Positions 36,581 through 45,411 are shown, counted from the first letter of the stretch. The stretch is 64,000 nucleotides of DNA from Flammeovirga sp. OC4 (GCF_000812565.1 NZ_JTAM01000042.1:26016-90015); one strand, 5' to 3'. The notes: a model not told the origin generated them from the sequence alone. Program-made: numbers and translations.

Positions 36581-37552
36581 ATGAGACTTATCTCCCATCC
36601 GGTTTTATGTAATTATTATGTCACGTATAGGTGCAATGCCAAATGTCATTTTTGTGATATATGGGAAAAACCTTCTCCTTATATCACTTTAGAACAGGCG
36701 GAAGAGAATTTCAAAGCTTTAAAAAAGCTAGGTGTTCGCGTCATCGATTTTACAGGAGGCGAACCTTTGTTACATCAAGAACTACATTTACTTCTCGCTT
36801 TAGCCAAAAAATACGGCTTTATAACGACTGTTACTTCCAATGGTTTGCTTTACCCTAAAAGAGCTAAACAACTGAAAGGGTTGATTGATATGCTTCACTT
36901 TTCATTGGATTCATATGATGCTCAAACGCATGATGAAGGAAGGGGCGTAAAGTGTTATGATAAAGTAATGGAGTCCATTGACATTGCTCTATCTTTGGGG
37001 GAAAAACCTGATATTCTTTTTACGGTGATGGATGATAATGTAGGGGAGATTGAAATGGTTTATCAGAATATTACTTTTCCTAAAAACCTTGTATTAATAC
37101 TCAACCCTCTTTTTTCATATGGAGATATTGGTGGGGGGCTTTCTGAAAGTACCTTAAATGCATTAGACCAATGGAAAAATAAGAAGAGGGTATTTTTGAA
37201 TGATGCATTAATCAATCTCAGAAAAGATGGAGGCAATAAAATTGAAAAGCCAATCTGTAAAGCAGCGAGTAGCTGTATTGTAATATCCCCTAAAAATGAA
37301 TTGATCCTTCCTTGTTATCATTTAGGGACTCAATCCTTTCCTATTGATAATAATCTTACTGAATTATATCAATCAAAAAAAATTCAGGAAATCATCCAAA
37401 ATGAAGGACGACTTCCTGAATGTGAAGGCTGTGCTATCAATTGCTATATGCAACCTTCTTTTAGTGTTGAGATCAACAAATATTTTTGGCAATCACTTCC
37501 AAGCACCTTCAAATACAACTTATGGAAAGGTACATGGAAGCAATTGTTTTAA
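36581..37552 (+). CDS. Radical SAM protein with C-terminal cysteine-rich (SPASM-like) region
   Basis: 323 residues. The radical SAM cluster motif C18-x3-C22-x2-C25 (RCNAKCHFCDIW) is followed by the GGEPLL motif near 60. The C-terminal third has cysteines in CKAASSC, LPCYH and CEGCAINCY, like SPASM or twitch domains that hold extra iron-sulfur clusters. It therefore cleaves S-adenosylmethionine to start radical chemistry on an unknown substrate, possibly a peptide or lipid. Two hairpins lie in the 93-bp gap after the NeuD-like gene (GTTTCAA/TTGAAAC and GGGTAGA/TCTACCC). It runs to within 3 bp of the convergent PagL-like gene. Confidence 0.85.
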   Translation: MRLISHPVLCNYYVTYRCNAKCHFCDIWEKPSPYITLEQAEENFKALKKLGVRVIDFTGGEPLLHQELHLLLALAKKYGFITTVTSNGLLYPKRAKQLKGLIDMLHFSLDSYDAQTHDEGRGVKCYDKVMESIDIALSLGEKPDILFTVMDDNVGEIEMVYQNITFPKNLVLILNPLFSYGDIGGGLSESTLNALDQWKNKKRVFLNDALINLRKDGGNKIEKPICKAASSCIVISPKNELILPCYHLGTQSFPIDNNLTELYQSKKIQEIIQNEGRLPECEGCAINCYMQPSFSVEINKYFWQSLPSTFKYNLWKGTWKQLF

Positions 37553-37555
37553 ATG

Positions 37556-38776
37556 CTACATTCTAGGATCTTTATTATTAGAATACATTCTAAACCCTAC
37601 ACCCCACTCTACAAAGTCTGCTATAAAACCTCCAGGCGTTTTTAAAGCTAAATGAGCAAAGAACTTACGAGAAAAATCGTAGCGGCCTCCTACTCTTGCA
37701 TACCATCCTCCACGGCCTTCTACATTTGTAAATGGAATTCCGACTTGTGTCACCAAGGTAACTCTATGGATCAATAACTCATGTGAAAAGTGAATTCCTG
37801 CATACCACAACTTACTATTCGGTACGCCATTGGGATATTGAGATTGATATTCTTCAACCAATGACCCATCATGAAAGGCATCTATACCTATTCCATATTT
37901 ACCCTTATAGCTATAATGTCTTGCCACATCAAATGCTATTGTACCCACACCATAATACAGTTCACGATCTTGAATATCATAAGGTGAAGTACTCCAACCA
38001 CCAGCAACAAAAGTATAATATTCCCAAAACGGCTTAAACTCTCCAAAAGTGTGATCAATATATGCCAATCGAGGGTCCTTTTTACTATCTACAAATTGAC
38101 TCCCTTTTTTGGGAATATAGGTATTGAAGTTATACTTAATACCCGCATTCAAACCGTATAAGTTTACCCCTTTATTAGGTGTTCTTGTTCTTCCATTTGA
38201 AAAATGAGTAAATAAAAGACCTACGGTACCGTCTATTCTCGGTGAGATCTTAAACTCCCCCTCTACACTTACAGTAAAATAAACATTGAACTCACTACCA
38301 ATTGCGGTCTGATCTGGGTTATCCTTTGGATCATAGCCAAAGAAGTCATAAGCCAAACCCACGCCTAAATCATACATTAAACTCCATTTTTTGTACCTTC
38401 TAAAAGGAGCATTAAAAAAGCCGTACATTGCCGAAGGACTCCCTAAAATATTAGCCTCAGGAAAGAATGTAGCTTGATACAAACCGAATCCATAGTTAGG
38501 GTAACCAAATAGTTTATGCCATTTTTTTCTACCATACCCTTTCCATCCTACCCTCAATTCTAAAGCAGAGAAATAGTTTTGTTCTACTTCTTCCAAGCCA
38601 TCGACTCCTGTTGAAAAGTGCCCACCAAAATGTACTTTAGTTTGTCCAAATATTTGCCTTGGGTAGGTTTTATTTGCATCGGTAGTATCCGCTTTGAGGA
38701 AATCCCAAGTCTGAGCATAGAGAGTTAAAGTGGAAAAGAATAGACAAATAGTGAGAAAGTGCTTTAAATATATCAT
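37556..38776 (-). CDS. PagL-like lipid A deacylase / acyloxyacyl hydrolase
   Basis: 406 residues with a signal peptide (cleavage after LTLYAQ). The middle carries the PagL pattern FTHFSNGRTRTPNKGVNLYGLNAGIKY near residues 188-213, with the His-Ser pair used in catalysis, within alternating barrel strands. PagL removes an acyl chain from lipid A at the outer membrane. The protein is twice as long as PagL, so the rest may be an additional barrel region. It is preceded by a lone promoter region and ends 3 bp from the convergent radical SAM gene. The deacylase assignment is by motif only. Confidence 0.75.
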   Translation of the reverse strand: MIYLKHFLTICLFFSTLTLYAQTWDFLKADTTDANKTYPRQIFGQTKVHFGGHFSTGVDGLEEVEQNYFSALELRVGWKGYGRKKWHKLFGYPNYGFGLYQATFFPEANILGSPSAMYGFFNAPFRRYKKWSLMYDLGVGLAYDFFGYDPKDNPDQTAIGSEFNVYFTVSVEGEFKISPRIDGTVGLLFTHFSNGRTRTPNKGVNLYGLNAGIKYNFNTYIPKKGSQFVDSKKDPRLAYIDHTFGEFKPFWEYYTFVAGGWSTSPYDIQDRELYYGVGTIAFDVARHYSYKGKYGIGIDAFHDGSLVEEYQSQYPNGVPNSKLWYAGIHFSHELLIHRVTLVTQVGIPFTNVEGRGGWYARVGGRYDFSRKFFAHLALKTPGGFIADFVEWGVGFRMYSNNKDPRM

Positions 38777-38817
38777 TGATAATTGGGTTATTTAAAAGAA
38801 GAGATTGATAGTAAAAA

Positions 38818-38852
38818 TAAAAAAAAAGCCAAGATTTAATAAATCTTGGCTT
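38818..38852 (-). terminator. Rho-independent terminator of rpsT
   Basis: AAGCCAAGATTTA and its complement form a tight hairpin followed by a long T-run on the minus strand, 33 bp after the rpsT stop. Confidence 0.9.
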
Positions 38853-38885
38853 CAATGTTTTTCAACTTTAGCTTCTAATCTAAAA

Positions 38886-39143
38886 TTAAGCAGCAAGTTT
38901 GTTTACGTGCTTCGCTAATTTAGATTTCTTGTTCGCTGCGTTTTTGTTATGAATGATGTTACGCTTAGCTAACTTATCAATCATAGATGCAACTTTGCTA
39001 TAAAGCTCAACTGCCTCACCGTGATCTTTTGTTTCACGTAAACGCTTAACAAAAGTACGAGTAGTTTTTAGTTGATATCTATTTCTCAAGCGTTTCGCTT
39101 CGTTAGAGCGAATTCTCTTTTTTGCTGACTTATGATTTGCCAT
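38886..39143 (-). CDS. rpsT: 30S ribosomal protein S20
   Basis: 85 residues, the usual size, strongly basic and helical, beginning MANHKSAKKRIRSNEAKRLRN, which is diagnostic for S20. It binds 16S rRNA in the body of the 30S subunit. It is a single-gene unit with its own promoter and terminator. Confidence 0.97.
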   Translation of the reverse strand: MANHKSAKKRIRSNEAKRLRNRYQLKTTRTFVKRLRETKDHGEAVELYSKVASMIDKLAKRNIIHNKNAANKKSKLAKHVNKLAA

Positions 39144-39214
39144 TATATATATGTATTAAAATTCTTAGATAAAGCTTGGAATACCATCCTCACGAACTTC
39201 TCCCAAACGGAATG

Positions 39215-39245
39215 CAAAAATATCGTATTTATAATTAATAAACAA
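39215..39245 (-). promoter_or_regulatory. Promoter of rpsT
   Basis: On the minus strand TTG (39243-39245), 20 bp, then TATTTTTG (39215-39222), a full match to the Bacteroidota consensus. The leader to the ATG would be about 65 nt. Confidence 0.7.
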
Positions 39246-39284
39246 GTAACTTACCCGTTAACAACGATAAATATCAACTATCTA

Positions 39285-40559
39285 TCAGTCTATTACCTCA
39301 AAATTCGTGTATTTTTGCAATACTTTAGGAATCATTATACCTTTTTCAGTCTGATTATTTTCAAGAATTGCGGCTAAAACTCTTGGTAAGGCTAATGCTG
39401 ATCCGTTTAAAGTATGCAGTAAAGACGTCTTTTTATTATTGTCTCTATATCTCAATTTCAAGCGGTTAGCTTGGTAGTTTCCAAAGTTACTGATTGAACT
39501 TACTTCCAACCAACGTCCTTGTGCTGCAGACCACACCTCTAAATCGTAACAAAGATTGGCGTTCACACCTAAATCTCCACTACATAATAACAATCTTCTG
39601 TAAGGAAGCTCTAATTTTTCTAAAAGCATCTCTACATGTTTTGTCATTCTTTCGTGTGCTTCCTCAGAATCCTCTGGTTTTTGGATCTCAACAATCTCCA
39701 CTTTGTCAAATTGGTGAAGTCTATTTAATCCTCTTACGTGAGCACCCCATGAACCTGCTTCTCTTCTGAAACAAGGTGTATGCCCTGCCATTTTCTTTGG
39801 AAGGTCATTTTCTTGTAATAACTCTCCTCTGAACATGTTGGTGATTGGCACCTCAGCTGTTGGGATTAAGTAAAGGTCATCTGCACCCATATAATACATT
39901 TGCCCTTCTTTATCTGGCAACTGACCTGTACCATACCCAGAAGCTTCGTTGATAAGGATTGGTGGTTGTACTTCCATATAACCTGCGTCAGTTGCTTCAT
40001 CTAGGAAGAAACTAATCAAGGCTCTTTGCATGCGAGCTCCTTTCCCTTTGTAGAATGGGAATCCTGCTCCAGTTACTTTATTTCCTAATTCAAAATCAAC
40101 AATATCATATTGCTCTATCAAATCCCAATGAGGTTTTGCATTTTCAGGTAAAGTCGGTTTTTCACCACGCTCATACATTACTTCATTATCCTCATCAGTT
40201 TTCCCTACTGGAACTTGTTTTCTTGGAATATTTGGTATTTGATAAAGTAATTTTTGTAATTCTCCCTCAAGCTCAGATACTCTTGAACTCAAGTCCTTTG
40301 CTTTTTGTTTATTTGTTGCAGCAGATGCCTTCGCTGCTTCAGCCTCGTCCTTTTGACCTGACTTCATAAGCATACCAATTTGCTTAGCGCTTTTGTTGGC
40401 TTCTGCTTGAGCATCATCTCTATCTTTTTGAGTTTGACGTCTTTCCTCATCTAACTCAAGAACTTTATTTATTGTAGCTTCAGGTTCGTCGAAGAATCTT
40501 TTTTTTAACCCTTCGATTACTTCCGCTTTATTTTCAGATATATATGAAACTAATAACAT
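39285..40559 (-). CDS. serS: Seryl-tRNA synthetase
   Basis: 424 residues, the normal length. An N-terminal coiled-coil arm (about 25-105, rich in Lys, Glu and Ala) grips the long variable arm of tRNA-Ser; the class II catalytic core follows, with motif 2 in TPCFRREAGSWGAHVRGLNRLHQFDKVE and motif 3 in GSALALPRVLAAILENNQ. Because SerRS recognises class II tRNAs by the variable arm, it is one candidate for reading the odd tRNA-like RNAs at 44.8-45.6 kb, though those look more Leu-like. A TATATTTG element lies just upstream. Confidence 0.97.
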   Translation of the reverse strand: MLLVSYISENKAEVIEGLKKRFFDEPEATINKVLELDEERRQTQKDRDDAQAEANKSAKQIGMLMKSGQKDEAEAAKASAATNKQKAKDLSSRVSELEGELQKLLYQIPNIPRKQVPVGKTDEDNEVMYERGEKPTLPENAKPHWDLIEQYDIVDFELGNKVTGAGFPFYKGKGARMQRALISFFLDEATDAGYMEVQPPILINEASGYGTGQLPDKEGQMYYMGADDLYLIPTAEVPITNMFRGELLQENDLPKKMAGHTPCFRREAGSWGAHVRGLNRLHQFDKVEIVEIQKPEDSEEAHERMTKHVEMLLEKLELPYRRLLLCSGDLGVNANLCYDLEVWSAAQGRWLEVSSISNFGNYQANRLKLRYRDNNKKTSLLHTLNGSALALPRVLAAILENNQTEKGIMIPKVLQKYTNFEVID

Positions 40560-40663
40560 TTTGTTCTGTATTATTTGAATTTTGACTGCAAATATAGTTA
40601 ACTTTTAGGTGGAGAACTTACTTAACTCATGTGAAAAAAGAGAAATTACCCTAAAAACTATCC

Positions 40664-41467
40664 ATGGATCCTCACTTACTGGAATACACATCAATCATTG
40701 CCTACATTATTACGGGAATTGTTGCAGGTATAGTTAATACACTTGCGGGTGGAGGGTCATTGTTTACATTATCTTTATTGATGTTTTTAGGGATGCCTGT
40801 AGGCATAGCCAACGGTACAAACAGATTAGGAATACTATTTCAAAACTTCACAGGTGCCTATACTTTTCATAAAAATAAACTTCTTGATATTCCCTCTTCT
40901 CTTAAATACCTCATTCCATCACTTATAGGTGCTGTATTTGGAGCACTTACTGTAGCTGATATAGATGAAGAAACTTTACAATATGTTATTGGTACTTTGA
41001 TGGTACTGATGCTCATACCGATCTTTAAAGGAGGAGAATCCTCTCAAACATTTGCTATGAAAGTTGGCCAAAAACCTAAGTTTCAATACTGGAGAGATAA
41101 TATTATTTTCTTTGCGATTGGGTTTTATGGCGGGTTTGTTCAAGCAGGGATTGGAATCATGATTTTGGTGGGAGTTTCAAAATTGGGAAAAATGACGTTG
41201 ATTAGAGCTAATGCAATCAAAATGCTAATTATTGCCACTTACACTCTTCCTGTATTTATAGTTTTTCTTCTAAAAGGACAAGTAGTATGGATAGCCGCTA
41301 TCTTATTAGCTATAGGTCAGGTGATAGGCACATGGTTTGCAGGTAAGTTTGCATCAGGATCTGAAAAAGCCAATACTTTCATTAAATGGCTTCTAGTATC
41401 TATGGTTGTTATCTCAATATTAAAAATGTTTCATCTAACAACATGGCTCATCAATTGTTTTCAATAA
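40664..41467 (+). CDS. TauE/SafE (TSUP) family anion permease
   Basis: 267 residues, with eight hydrophobic segments and the TSUP start GIVAGIVNTLAGGGSLFTLSLLMFLGMP, followed by the second-half repeat GFYGGFVQAGIGIMILVGVSKL. Family members export or import sulfite, sulfonates or other anions at the inner membrane. Its last 25 bases overlap the next gene. It is the first gene of a three-gene overlapping unit; the two following genes are of unknown function. Confidence 0.9.
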   Translation: MDPHLLEYTSIIAYIITGIVAGIVNTLAGGGSLFTLSLLMFLGMPVGIANGTNRLGILFQNFTGAYTFHKNKLLDIPSSLKYLIPSLIGAVFGALTVADIDEETLQYVIGTLMVLMLIPIFKGGESSQTFAMKVGQKPKFQYWRDNIIFFAIGFYGGFVQAGIGIMILVGVSKLGKMTLIRANAIKMLIIATYTLPVFIVFLLKGQVVWIAAILLAIGQVIGTWFAGKFASGSEKANTFIKWLLVSMVVISILKMFHLTTWLINCFQ

Positions 41468-42258
41468 AAAAACTTTCCGTACTCTTTTTCGCTTTTTTCG
41501 TACTATTCGCATTGAATGACGCTAGTGCTCAAAAGAAAGAAAAAGAAGAGGAAATAAATACTTATGAGGAATACCTAGACAAGCAGAAAAAGGTAACTAA
41601 TACGCCATTAGATAAACAGCGATCTAAACGTAACATGAAAACAGCGGGCAAGGTTGATTCTGATGTAAGACTGTCTGACAATGCTCGTAAAAATGTCTCT
41701 AAAGACATGAAAAAATTCAAACCTTATATCAATGCGACTTCTGCAAAACAAAAAACCAAAAACAACAAGAAAAAGCTTGGTAATGCTGTAGAAGTAACGA
41801 TTGATAAGAATAAAGGAAAAAAGATGAATAAAACAGTTGCAAACCATAAAGGGTATGTAATTGTAGAAAGAAATAAAGGAAAAAGAATTAATAAAGCTGC
41901 AGCCAGCTACAAAGGAGGATATGTAGTTGTTGAAAAAAATAAAGGAAGAAGAGTAGGTAAAAAAGCCGCACACTATAAAGGGTATGTTGTTATCGACCGT
42001 TCAAGAAATCGAAGAATTGCAAGACAAGCCGCAAACTTTAAACCTAACTATATAAAAGTGAAGCAACAGCTTACCCTCACAAAGATGTATTACGGCAAAG
42101 GTCATGGTAAAAACTCTTATAAGTTTGTTCAGAAGCATCGTTTTGCCCCTCACTTCAAAGATATTCCTCAAAGAACTACAAAAGGGAAGTCAAACAGCAT
42201 GAAAGAAAAACCTATAAAGTACACTTACTCTAAAGAAGAAGCTGAAATATGGAATTAA
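41443..42258 (+). CDS. Exported Lys-rich protein with tandem ~21-residue repeats
   Basis: 271 residues from the ATG at 41443, chosen because it starts a clear signal peptide (LSVLFFAFFVLFALNDASAQ); an earlier in-frame ATG lies inside the TSUP gene. The mature protein is strongly basic. Residues about 125-205 carry four tandem units of 20-22 residues with the pattern (Y)V-[IV]-[DE]-[KR]-N-K-G-[KR]-[KR]-[IMV]-x-K-x-A-x-[HYN]-[YF]-K-G. Two lysine-rich flanks surround them. No enzyme domain is visible. The 25-bp overlap with the TSUP gene and 10-bp overlap with the next suggest translational coupling. Confidence 0.65.
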   Translation: MAHQLFSIKKLSVLFFAFFVLFALNDASAQKKEKEEEINTYEEYLDKQKKVTNTPLDKQRSKRNMKTAGKVDSDVRLSDNARKNVSKDMKKFKPYINATSAKQKTKNNKKKLGNAVEVTIDKNKGKKMNKTVANHKGYVIVERNKGKRINKAAASYKGGYVVVEKNKGRRVGKKAAHYKGYVVIDRSRNRRIARQAANFKPNYIKVKQQLTLTKMYYGKGHGKNSYKFVQKHRFAPHFKDIPQRTTKGKSNSMKEKPIKYTYSKEEAEIWN

Positions 42259-42470
42259 AAAATCAAAAAGCTTGGAGGGTAAAGGTTTATAAATGGTTTC
42301 TTGTCTTAGGGCTAGGTTTTATTTTTTGGTTACCACTCACTCACTACCAAAACGATTCAAAAGAGTGGAGTAGAACTATTACTGATACTGTTTTCATGAC
42401 AATTGGTCTTAATTTAATCATGTATAAAAGTATCAGAAGAAAATTCATCAATAGCGATAAGGTGAATTAA
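42249..42470 (+). CDS. Small two-span membrane protein of unknown function
   Basis: 73 residues with two hydrophobic segments: about 14-28 (WFLVLGLGFIFWLPL) and about 46-60 (DTVFMTIGLNLIMY), with basic ends. It begins inside the last codons of the Lys-rich gene and its stop overlaps by four bases the stop of the convergent Na/Pi gene. The tight packing supports a real gene; no family is recognised. Confidence 0.55.
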   Translation: MELKNQKAWRVKVYKWFLVLGLGFIFWLPLTHYQNDSKEWSRTITDTVFMTIGLNLIMYKSIRRKFINSDKVN

Positions 42471-43606
42471 GTATTCAACCAAACTAATATAAATGGTAAT
42501 ACAAAGAAGAGAAGAAACAAGTATACAAACCCAAAAATTCTTTCCTTCGCAGCAAAAAAGCCTAACTTACCAGCGTACCATACTGGAACTCTTTTCAAAG
42601 TTGGTACAGTAGTAAAAATGATTACCCCCAATACATTAAAAAGGACGTGTGTCAGTGCAATCTCAACACCAAATTCTGTACCCGTGGCTAGTGCTGCAAA
42701 TAAAGCGGTAATAGTTGTACCAACGTTTGCCCCCATAATAAACATATAAGCTCTTGGAAGCGTAATTTTTTTACTTGCTGTCAAAGGAACAATAAGAGAT
42801 GATGTAATAGAACTTGACTGTACAATAGCGGTAAGAGATATCCCAGAGAATAAACTCACTGCATCATTTTTAAAAAGTGCATTAACAGATTGTACTTGAG
42901 AATTGTTGATAAAAACTTCTTTGGTCATTCCTCCAATTAACTTCAGAGAAACAATTAACATAAGAACTGATATCCCTAAAATAGCCCATGGATAATCCGT
43001 AAGAGAATCAAAAAGAAGGTGACTGATTTGATCTATACCTATATTTAAACCCTCAAAACGAGTATTAGTATTCGCTATTGAGAGATCTTGTTTAAAGAAA
43101 TTACTTGCAATAGATTGTGATAAGTTAGACAAAAATCCGGTTGATAGCTCTAACGGCAAGAAAATTAAGGCCACAAATATATTGAAGAAATCATGCAGAG
43201 CTGCTCCTGAAAGTGCTCTCATGAAAATACTTTTATCATCTATATAACTCAATGCCACAATAGTACTCGTCACAGTAGTACCAATGTTAGCCCCCATTAC
43301 AATAAAAACAGCGTCGTCTAATGACAATTTCCCTAATCCAACTGCTCCTACTACTATAGCGGTAACTGCCGAACTGCTCTGAAAAACTGCCGCCCCTAAA
43401 AGGCCTATAAAAAAATAGATAAATGGATTATGCTCTACTGCTACTAATTCTTCCGCTAACCCTGTTCCTAAAAGAGTGAAAGCAAATTTCATTGTTCCAA
43501 ATGAAATGAACATCAAGTAGAACGCACAAATCACAAATATCGTCTTCTTTGCTATAACTCTATAATCAACATTCTCCAAGTCTATATTATTTATTGCCTG
43601 TTTCAA
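42467..43606 (-). CDS. Na+/phosphate cotransporter (NptA-type)
   Basis: 379 residues with two inverted repeats typical of Na/Pi symporters, each holding QSSS: QSSSAVTAIVVGAVGLG near 62-78 and QSSSITSSLIVPL near 262. Eight or more hydrophobic segments. It brings phosphate in with sodium at the inner membrane. No C-terminal PhoU-like domain is present, unlike some longer members. It converges on and overlaps by four bases the gene ending at 42470. Confidence 0.9.
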   Translation of the reverse strand: MKQAINNIDLENVDYRVIAKKTIFVICAFYLMFISFGTMKFAFTLLGTGLAEELVAVEHNPFIYFFIGLLGAAVFQSSSAVTAIVVGAVGLGKLSLDDAVFIVMGANIGTTVTSTIVALSYIDDKSIFMRALSGAALHDFFNIFVALIFLPLELSTGFLSNLSQSIASNFFKQDLSIANTNTRFEGLNIGIDQISHLLFDSLTDYPWAILGISVLMLIVSLKLIGGMTKEVFINNSQVQSVNALFKNDAVSLFSGISLTAIVQSSSITSSLIVPLTASKKITLPRAYMFIMGANVGTTITALFAALATGTEFGVEIALTHVLFNVLGVIIFTTVPTLKRVPVWYAGKLGFFAAKERIFGFVYLFLLFFVLPFILVWLNT

Positions 43607-43755
43607 GTATAAAACCTAGTCTATTTCGTAAGTTTGTAAAATTAATAAAAGAAGTGTTGTAACTACTCTCTGTAATATTAATAAAAAATGAATTAATATT
43701 TATTTAGAGTAATCAGTTAAACATCAATTTTCTTACCATTTAAACCATTTTTCTT

Positions 43756-44454
43756 GTGTTTTTATATCTAATACCAAGTTTGCTTGCCGCCGATCGATAC
43801 GATGTTTTACCCCCTGAAACCCAAGCGGCCATAAAAAGTACAAAATACTATCTTGTAGAAGACCTAAGAACGGCACGCCGGTTTATTGGTGGTTGGAAAA
43901 TTGAGGGTATTACAGTACAAGATCTTCATTTTCAGATTTTAGACAAAAAGACAAAACCAGAACAGGTTAAAAGCTTATTCAAGAATGTTCCTAAAGGTGA
44001 AAATATTGGAGTAATTTCTGAAGCAGGTTGCCCAGGTGTTGCAGATCCTGGTGCATTAGCCGTTCAGTATGCACATCAAAATAAAATCAAGGTAAAACCA
44101 TTGGTGGGTCCGTCCTCTATTTTACTTGCCCTAATGGCTTCTGGATTGAGCGGTCAAAAATTTGCCTTTCATGGTTATATGCCAATTCAAAAAACTGAAA
44201 AAATCAAAGCACTTAGAAGATTGGAAACTGAGTCAACTAAATTCTATCAAGCTCAGATTTTCATGGAGACTCCATTTAGAAATACAGCGATGCTAGAAGA
44301 CCTTTGTGAGCACTTAAATCCCAACACAAAACTTTGCGTTGCTTCCAACATACAAGCAGAAGATGAATATATTAAAACATTCACCCTGAAAGAGTGGAAA
44401 TCTAAAAAGGTGGATATCCATAAAAAACCGACTATTTTCATCCTTCAGGCATAA
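43756..44454 (+). CDS. Tetrapyrrole-methylase-family SAM-dependent methyltransferase (RsmI-related)
   Basis: 232 residues. The fold shows FLYLIPSLLAAD, a VEDLRTARRFI segment, the SAM-binding GVISEAGCPGVADPG motif and the LVGPSSILLALMASGLSG loop. It belongs to the same superfamily as RsmI, the 16S rRNA C1402 2'-O-methyltransferase, but is a shorter Bacteroidota-type form whose target is uncertain. GTG at 43756 is the only usual start after an in-frame stop at 43741. Single gene; a strong hairpin terminator follows 100 bp downstream. Confidence 0.85.
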   Translation: MFLYLIPSLLAADRYDVLPPETQAAIKSTKYYLVEDLRTARRFIGGWKIEGITVQDLHFQILDKKTKPEQVKSLFKNVPKGENIGVISEAGCPGVADPGALAVQYAHQNKIKVKPLVGPSSILLALMASGLSGQKFAFHGYMPIQKTEKIKALRRLETESTKFYQAQIFMETPFRNTAMLEDLCEHLNPNTKLCVASNIQAEDEYIKTFTLKEWKSKKVDIHKKPTIFILQA

Positions 44455-44556
44455 TTATGATAAATAAGGATAGTTCCATACTACTATAATTATCATGAAT
44501 TAATACTGAATGTTATCAGAATAATATTATTCTGATTATTTCATTACAATATTTAT

Positions 44557-44590
44557 AAGCTTTCAATTGAATTTGGAAGCTTTTTTTTAT
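44557..44590 (+). terminator. Terminator after the methyltransferase gene
   Basis: AAGCTTTC pairs with GGAAGCTT (one G-U), followed by eight T residues. A second perfect palindrome (ATCAGAATAATATTATTCTGAT, 22 bp) lies at 44513-44534 without a T-run. The remainder of 44591-44718 is AT-rich with no visible gene. Confidence 0.75.
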
Positions 44591-44718
44591 GCCTCAATTT
44601 CCTGTTTTAATAATTCACTAATTAACACTTAAAATAAGACTAGTGAATTACGAAATCGTTAAATATGAAGCTTTATTTTTACCATTATCATAAATAATAA
44701 ATTATTTTATTGAAAAGT

Positions 44719-44749
44719 TTGTATTTAAAATTAATATTCTCTTACTTTG
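44719..44749 (+). promoter_or_regulatory. Promoter of the tRNA-like array
   Basis: TTG (44719-44721), a 20-bp spacer and TTACTTTG (44742-44749; one mismatch to TAnnTTTG). Transcription would start near 44755, about 60 nt before the first unit, and no other gene lies between. Confidence 0.55.
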
Positions 44750-44814
44750 TATCAACGAAAAGGGAAATAGATTAAACGAATCGCAAAAACCCTTCAAAAA
44801 AATTGAAATAATAC

Positions 44815-44969
44815 TGTAAGGTGATGAAACTGGCAGACATGCCCTCCTGTCTCGGGGGTGGAGGTTCACAATAAACGCTTGGTAATGGGTTGACCACTAA
44901 ACGTGCGATGCATACACGATTTGTCAAGAGGCTAAGTACTCCGTGAAGGTTCGAATCCTTCCCTTACAG
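44815..44969 (+). tRNA. tRNA-like RNA with extremely long variable arm, copy 1
   Basis: Acceptor TGTAAGG (44815-44821) pairs fully with CCTTACA (44962-44968), discriminator G at 44969. D-arm ATG / CAT around AAACTGGCAGA. Anticodon arm CCCTC / GGGGG with seven-base loop CTGTCTC (44847-44853), so the anticodon position reads GTC and position 37 is U, which is unusual. The T-arm GAAGG / CCTTC with TTCGAAT is canonical (44945-44961). The variable region runs from 44859 to 44944, 86 nt against about 13-21 in normal class II tRNAs, and itself folds: GGAG/CTCC at the base and TTGAC/GTCAA with CGTG/CACG above. No CCA is encoded. The D-loop resembles tRNA-Leu. Function unknown. Confidence 0.75.
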
Positions 44970-45013
44970 CAATTCTTAACGTAACGACGTTGAGCATAAC
45001 TTTTGAAATACAC

Positions 45014-45168
45014 TGTAAGGTGATGAAACTGGCAGACATGCCCTCCTGTCTCGGGGGTGGAGGTTCACAATAAACGCTTGGTAATGGGTTGACCACTAAA
45101 CGTGCGATGCATACACGATTTGTCAAGAGGCTAAGTACTCCGTGAAGGTTCGAATCCTTCCCTTACAG
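45014..45168 (+). tRNA. tRNA-like RNA with extremely long variable arm, copy 2
   Basis: Identical by eye to copy 1 over 155 nt, at a distance of exactly 199 bp. The 44-bp spacer before it is identical to the spacers before copies 3 and 4, so the array arose by recent tandem duplication. All tRNA arms and the GTC anticodon position are kept. Confidence 0.75.
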
Positions 45169-45212
45169 CAATTCTTAACGTAACGACGTTGAGCATAACT
45201 TTTGAAATACAC

Positions 45213-45367
45213 TGTAAGGTGATGAAACTGGCAGACATGCCCTCCTGTCTCGGGGGTGGAGGTTCACAATAAACGCTTGGTAATGGGTTGACCACTAAAC
45301 GTGCGATGCATACACGATTTGTCAAGAGGCTAAGTACTCCGTGAAGGTTCGAATCCTTCCCTTACAG
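45213..45367 (+). tRNA. tRNA-like RNA with extremely long variable arm, copy 3
   Basis: Third unit, 155 nt, again identical by eye to copy 1 and again 199 bp downstream of the previous one. Acceptor, D, anticodon and T arms are intact, and the variable region is 86 nt. Confidence 0.75.
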
Positions 45368-45411
45368 CAATTCTTAACGTAACGACGTTGAGCATAACTT
45401 TTGAAATACAC

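Noticed and set aside
41386..41442. Earlier ATG for the Lys-rich exported protein
   Set aside because: It would place 19 unrelated residues before the signal peptide and lies deep inside the TSUP gene.
44847..44853. Group I or other intron in the anticodon loop of the tRNA-like units
   Set aside because: The anticodon loop is a complete seven bases and its stem is closed. The extra sequence lies after it, in the variable region, which is not a known intron site in bacteria.
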